In this document: piece after piece, positions 63,350 to 64,000 of the stretch
How positions within the stretch are numbered: position 1 is the first letter of the stretch
Layout: every line of letters starts with the position of its first letter
NCBI RefSeq assembly: GCF_036324505.1
Contig: NC_086356.1
Location: 19,095,528 to 19,159,527, forward strand
DNA length: 64,000 nucleotides
DNA from: Eleginops maclovinus
Lineage: Eukaryota; Chordata; Actinopteri; Perciformes; Eleginopidae
Direction: 5' to 3'
Notes under the pieces: generated by a model
What the model was told of the DNA's origin: nothing
Databases searched by the model: none
Seen by the model: only the letters and a program-made list of their open reading frames with translations
Translations under genes and position numbers: made by a program

Positions 63350-63780
63350 AACTGACACCAACAACATCCTCCTCCCCTTTCCTCTCCTTGTATTGTTTCC
63401 TTTCCTCTTCTCCACCTGTTGCACATCATCTCCTCTCCTTGTTTCCTATTGTCCTTGCTTCTTCTCATCTCATCTCCTTTTACCCCTCCTCTGCTTTTTT
63501 CGACTACCCTCCCTGTTTCATCTCCTTTCTTTGTTCTCGCTCTTCTCTTTGTATCATCTCCTCCCCTTGTTTCATATCCTCTCCTTTTATCATCTCCCCT
63601 CCTCTCATTTCCTACTCTTGTTTTCTCTTCTCTCGTTGTTTCCTCTTCTCTACTTCCTCTACTCTCCATGTTTCATCTCCCATCCTTCTTTCATATTCTT
63701 GTTTCCTCTTCTTTTTTCCTACTTCTTCTCCTCTCCCTGTTTCATTTCCTCTCCTTGTTTAGTCCCCTTTATTCTCCTCT
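63350..63780. repeat. Long pyrimidine tract, irregular minisatellite
   Basis: About 430 bp where the plus strand is almost all C and T. It is built from variants of CTCTCCTTGTTTCATCTCC and CCTCTTCTCC. Open frames of over 120 codons here, rich in Ser, Leu and Phe, are a composition effect. It lies just past the last arhgef28 exon in the window, so it is intronic if the donor at 63261 is used. Confidence 0.85.
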
Positions 63781-64000
63781 AATAGTTTGGTTGTTAGTCT
63801 CTTAACAATACGCACCAAAAGTCTCTGTTATTGTTTTGCATGTAACGATTTCCACTTTCACAGCACAGAGTTGCAGAGAATGAATTTCTTTTTGACACAT
63901 TTTAGTGACTAACATTTCAATTGCTTTCTCTTACATTTATTAGAACAGAAAGTACACCCTGTGCAATATCAGATGGAATGTTTTTATGTTGGTTTGTCAT
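63781..64000. other. arhgef28: Right edge, arhgef28 intron
   Basis: Ordinary AT-rich sequence to the window edge. No exon seen. The next arhgef28 exons, leading to the C1, DH and PH domains, should follow beyond it. Confidence 0.5.

Noticed and set aside
63339..63805. Three Ser/Leu/Phe-rich frames of up to 147 codons, hydrophobic like membrane proteins
   Set aside because: Produced by the stop-poor pyrimidine tract; all three plus frames are open, which is the mark of composition bias.

Overview
The window is vertebrate nuclear DNA, almost certainly from a teleost fish. It has AT-rich intergenic DNA, GT-AG spliced genes, and remnants of Tc1/mariner, hAT-like, piggyBac-like and L2/Rex1-like elements of the kinds common in bony fish. 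No prokaryotic, CRISPR or rRNA features were seen. Species cannot be decided from sequence alone.

Four conserved genes lie in the order foxd1 (-), btf3 (+), ankra2 (-), arhgef28 (+, 5' part only). This is the order and orientation I know from human 5q13, except that UTP15, which sits between ANKRA2 and ARHGEF28 in mammals, is not detectable. Its expected place (28.6-37.2 kb) is filled with mobile DNA.

Layout. 1-12.7 kb: gene-poor flank downstream of foxd1, with one LINE remnant, one hAT-type MITE with a perfect 8-bp target duplication, and a (TAC)n tract. 12.7-14.3 kb: single-exon foxd1. 14.3-19.4 kb: non-coding foxd1 upstream region, with a ~265-bp segment that has a diverged direct copy on the other side of foxd1. 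19.4-23.5 kb: btf3, a non-coding first exon plus five coding exons. 24.3-28.6 kb: ankra2, eight coding exons; its introns carry a hAT MITE and a piggyBac-like element with a Tc1 fragment nested inside. 29.2-32.0 kb: an unnamed two-exon gene of about 441 codons, surrounded by ten copies of a motif close to TAACAGGGTGGACA. 33.65-35.21 kb: a nearly complete Tc1-like transposon. 36.2-36.86 kb: LINE 3' end. 37.8-63.3 kb: arhgef28, at least 15 coding exons giving about 676 residues. The C1, DH and PH domains would lie beyond the right edge.

The conserved genes are not an operon and have unrelated jobs (transcription factor, nascent-chain complex subunit, ankyrin adaptor, Rho exchange factor). What links them is ancestral synteny. 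The most unusual item is the 29.7-31.4 kb gene with its motif cluster: an intact, spliced, probably transposon-derived reading frame that, as I recall the family, lacks a long central domain. All exon boundaries were read by eye from splice signals, phase and remembered homologues; none was confirmed by alignment or transcript data.
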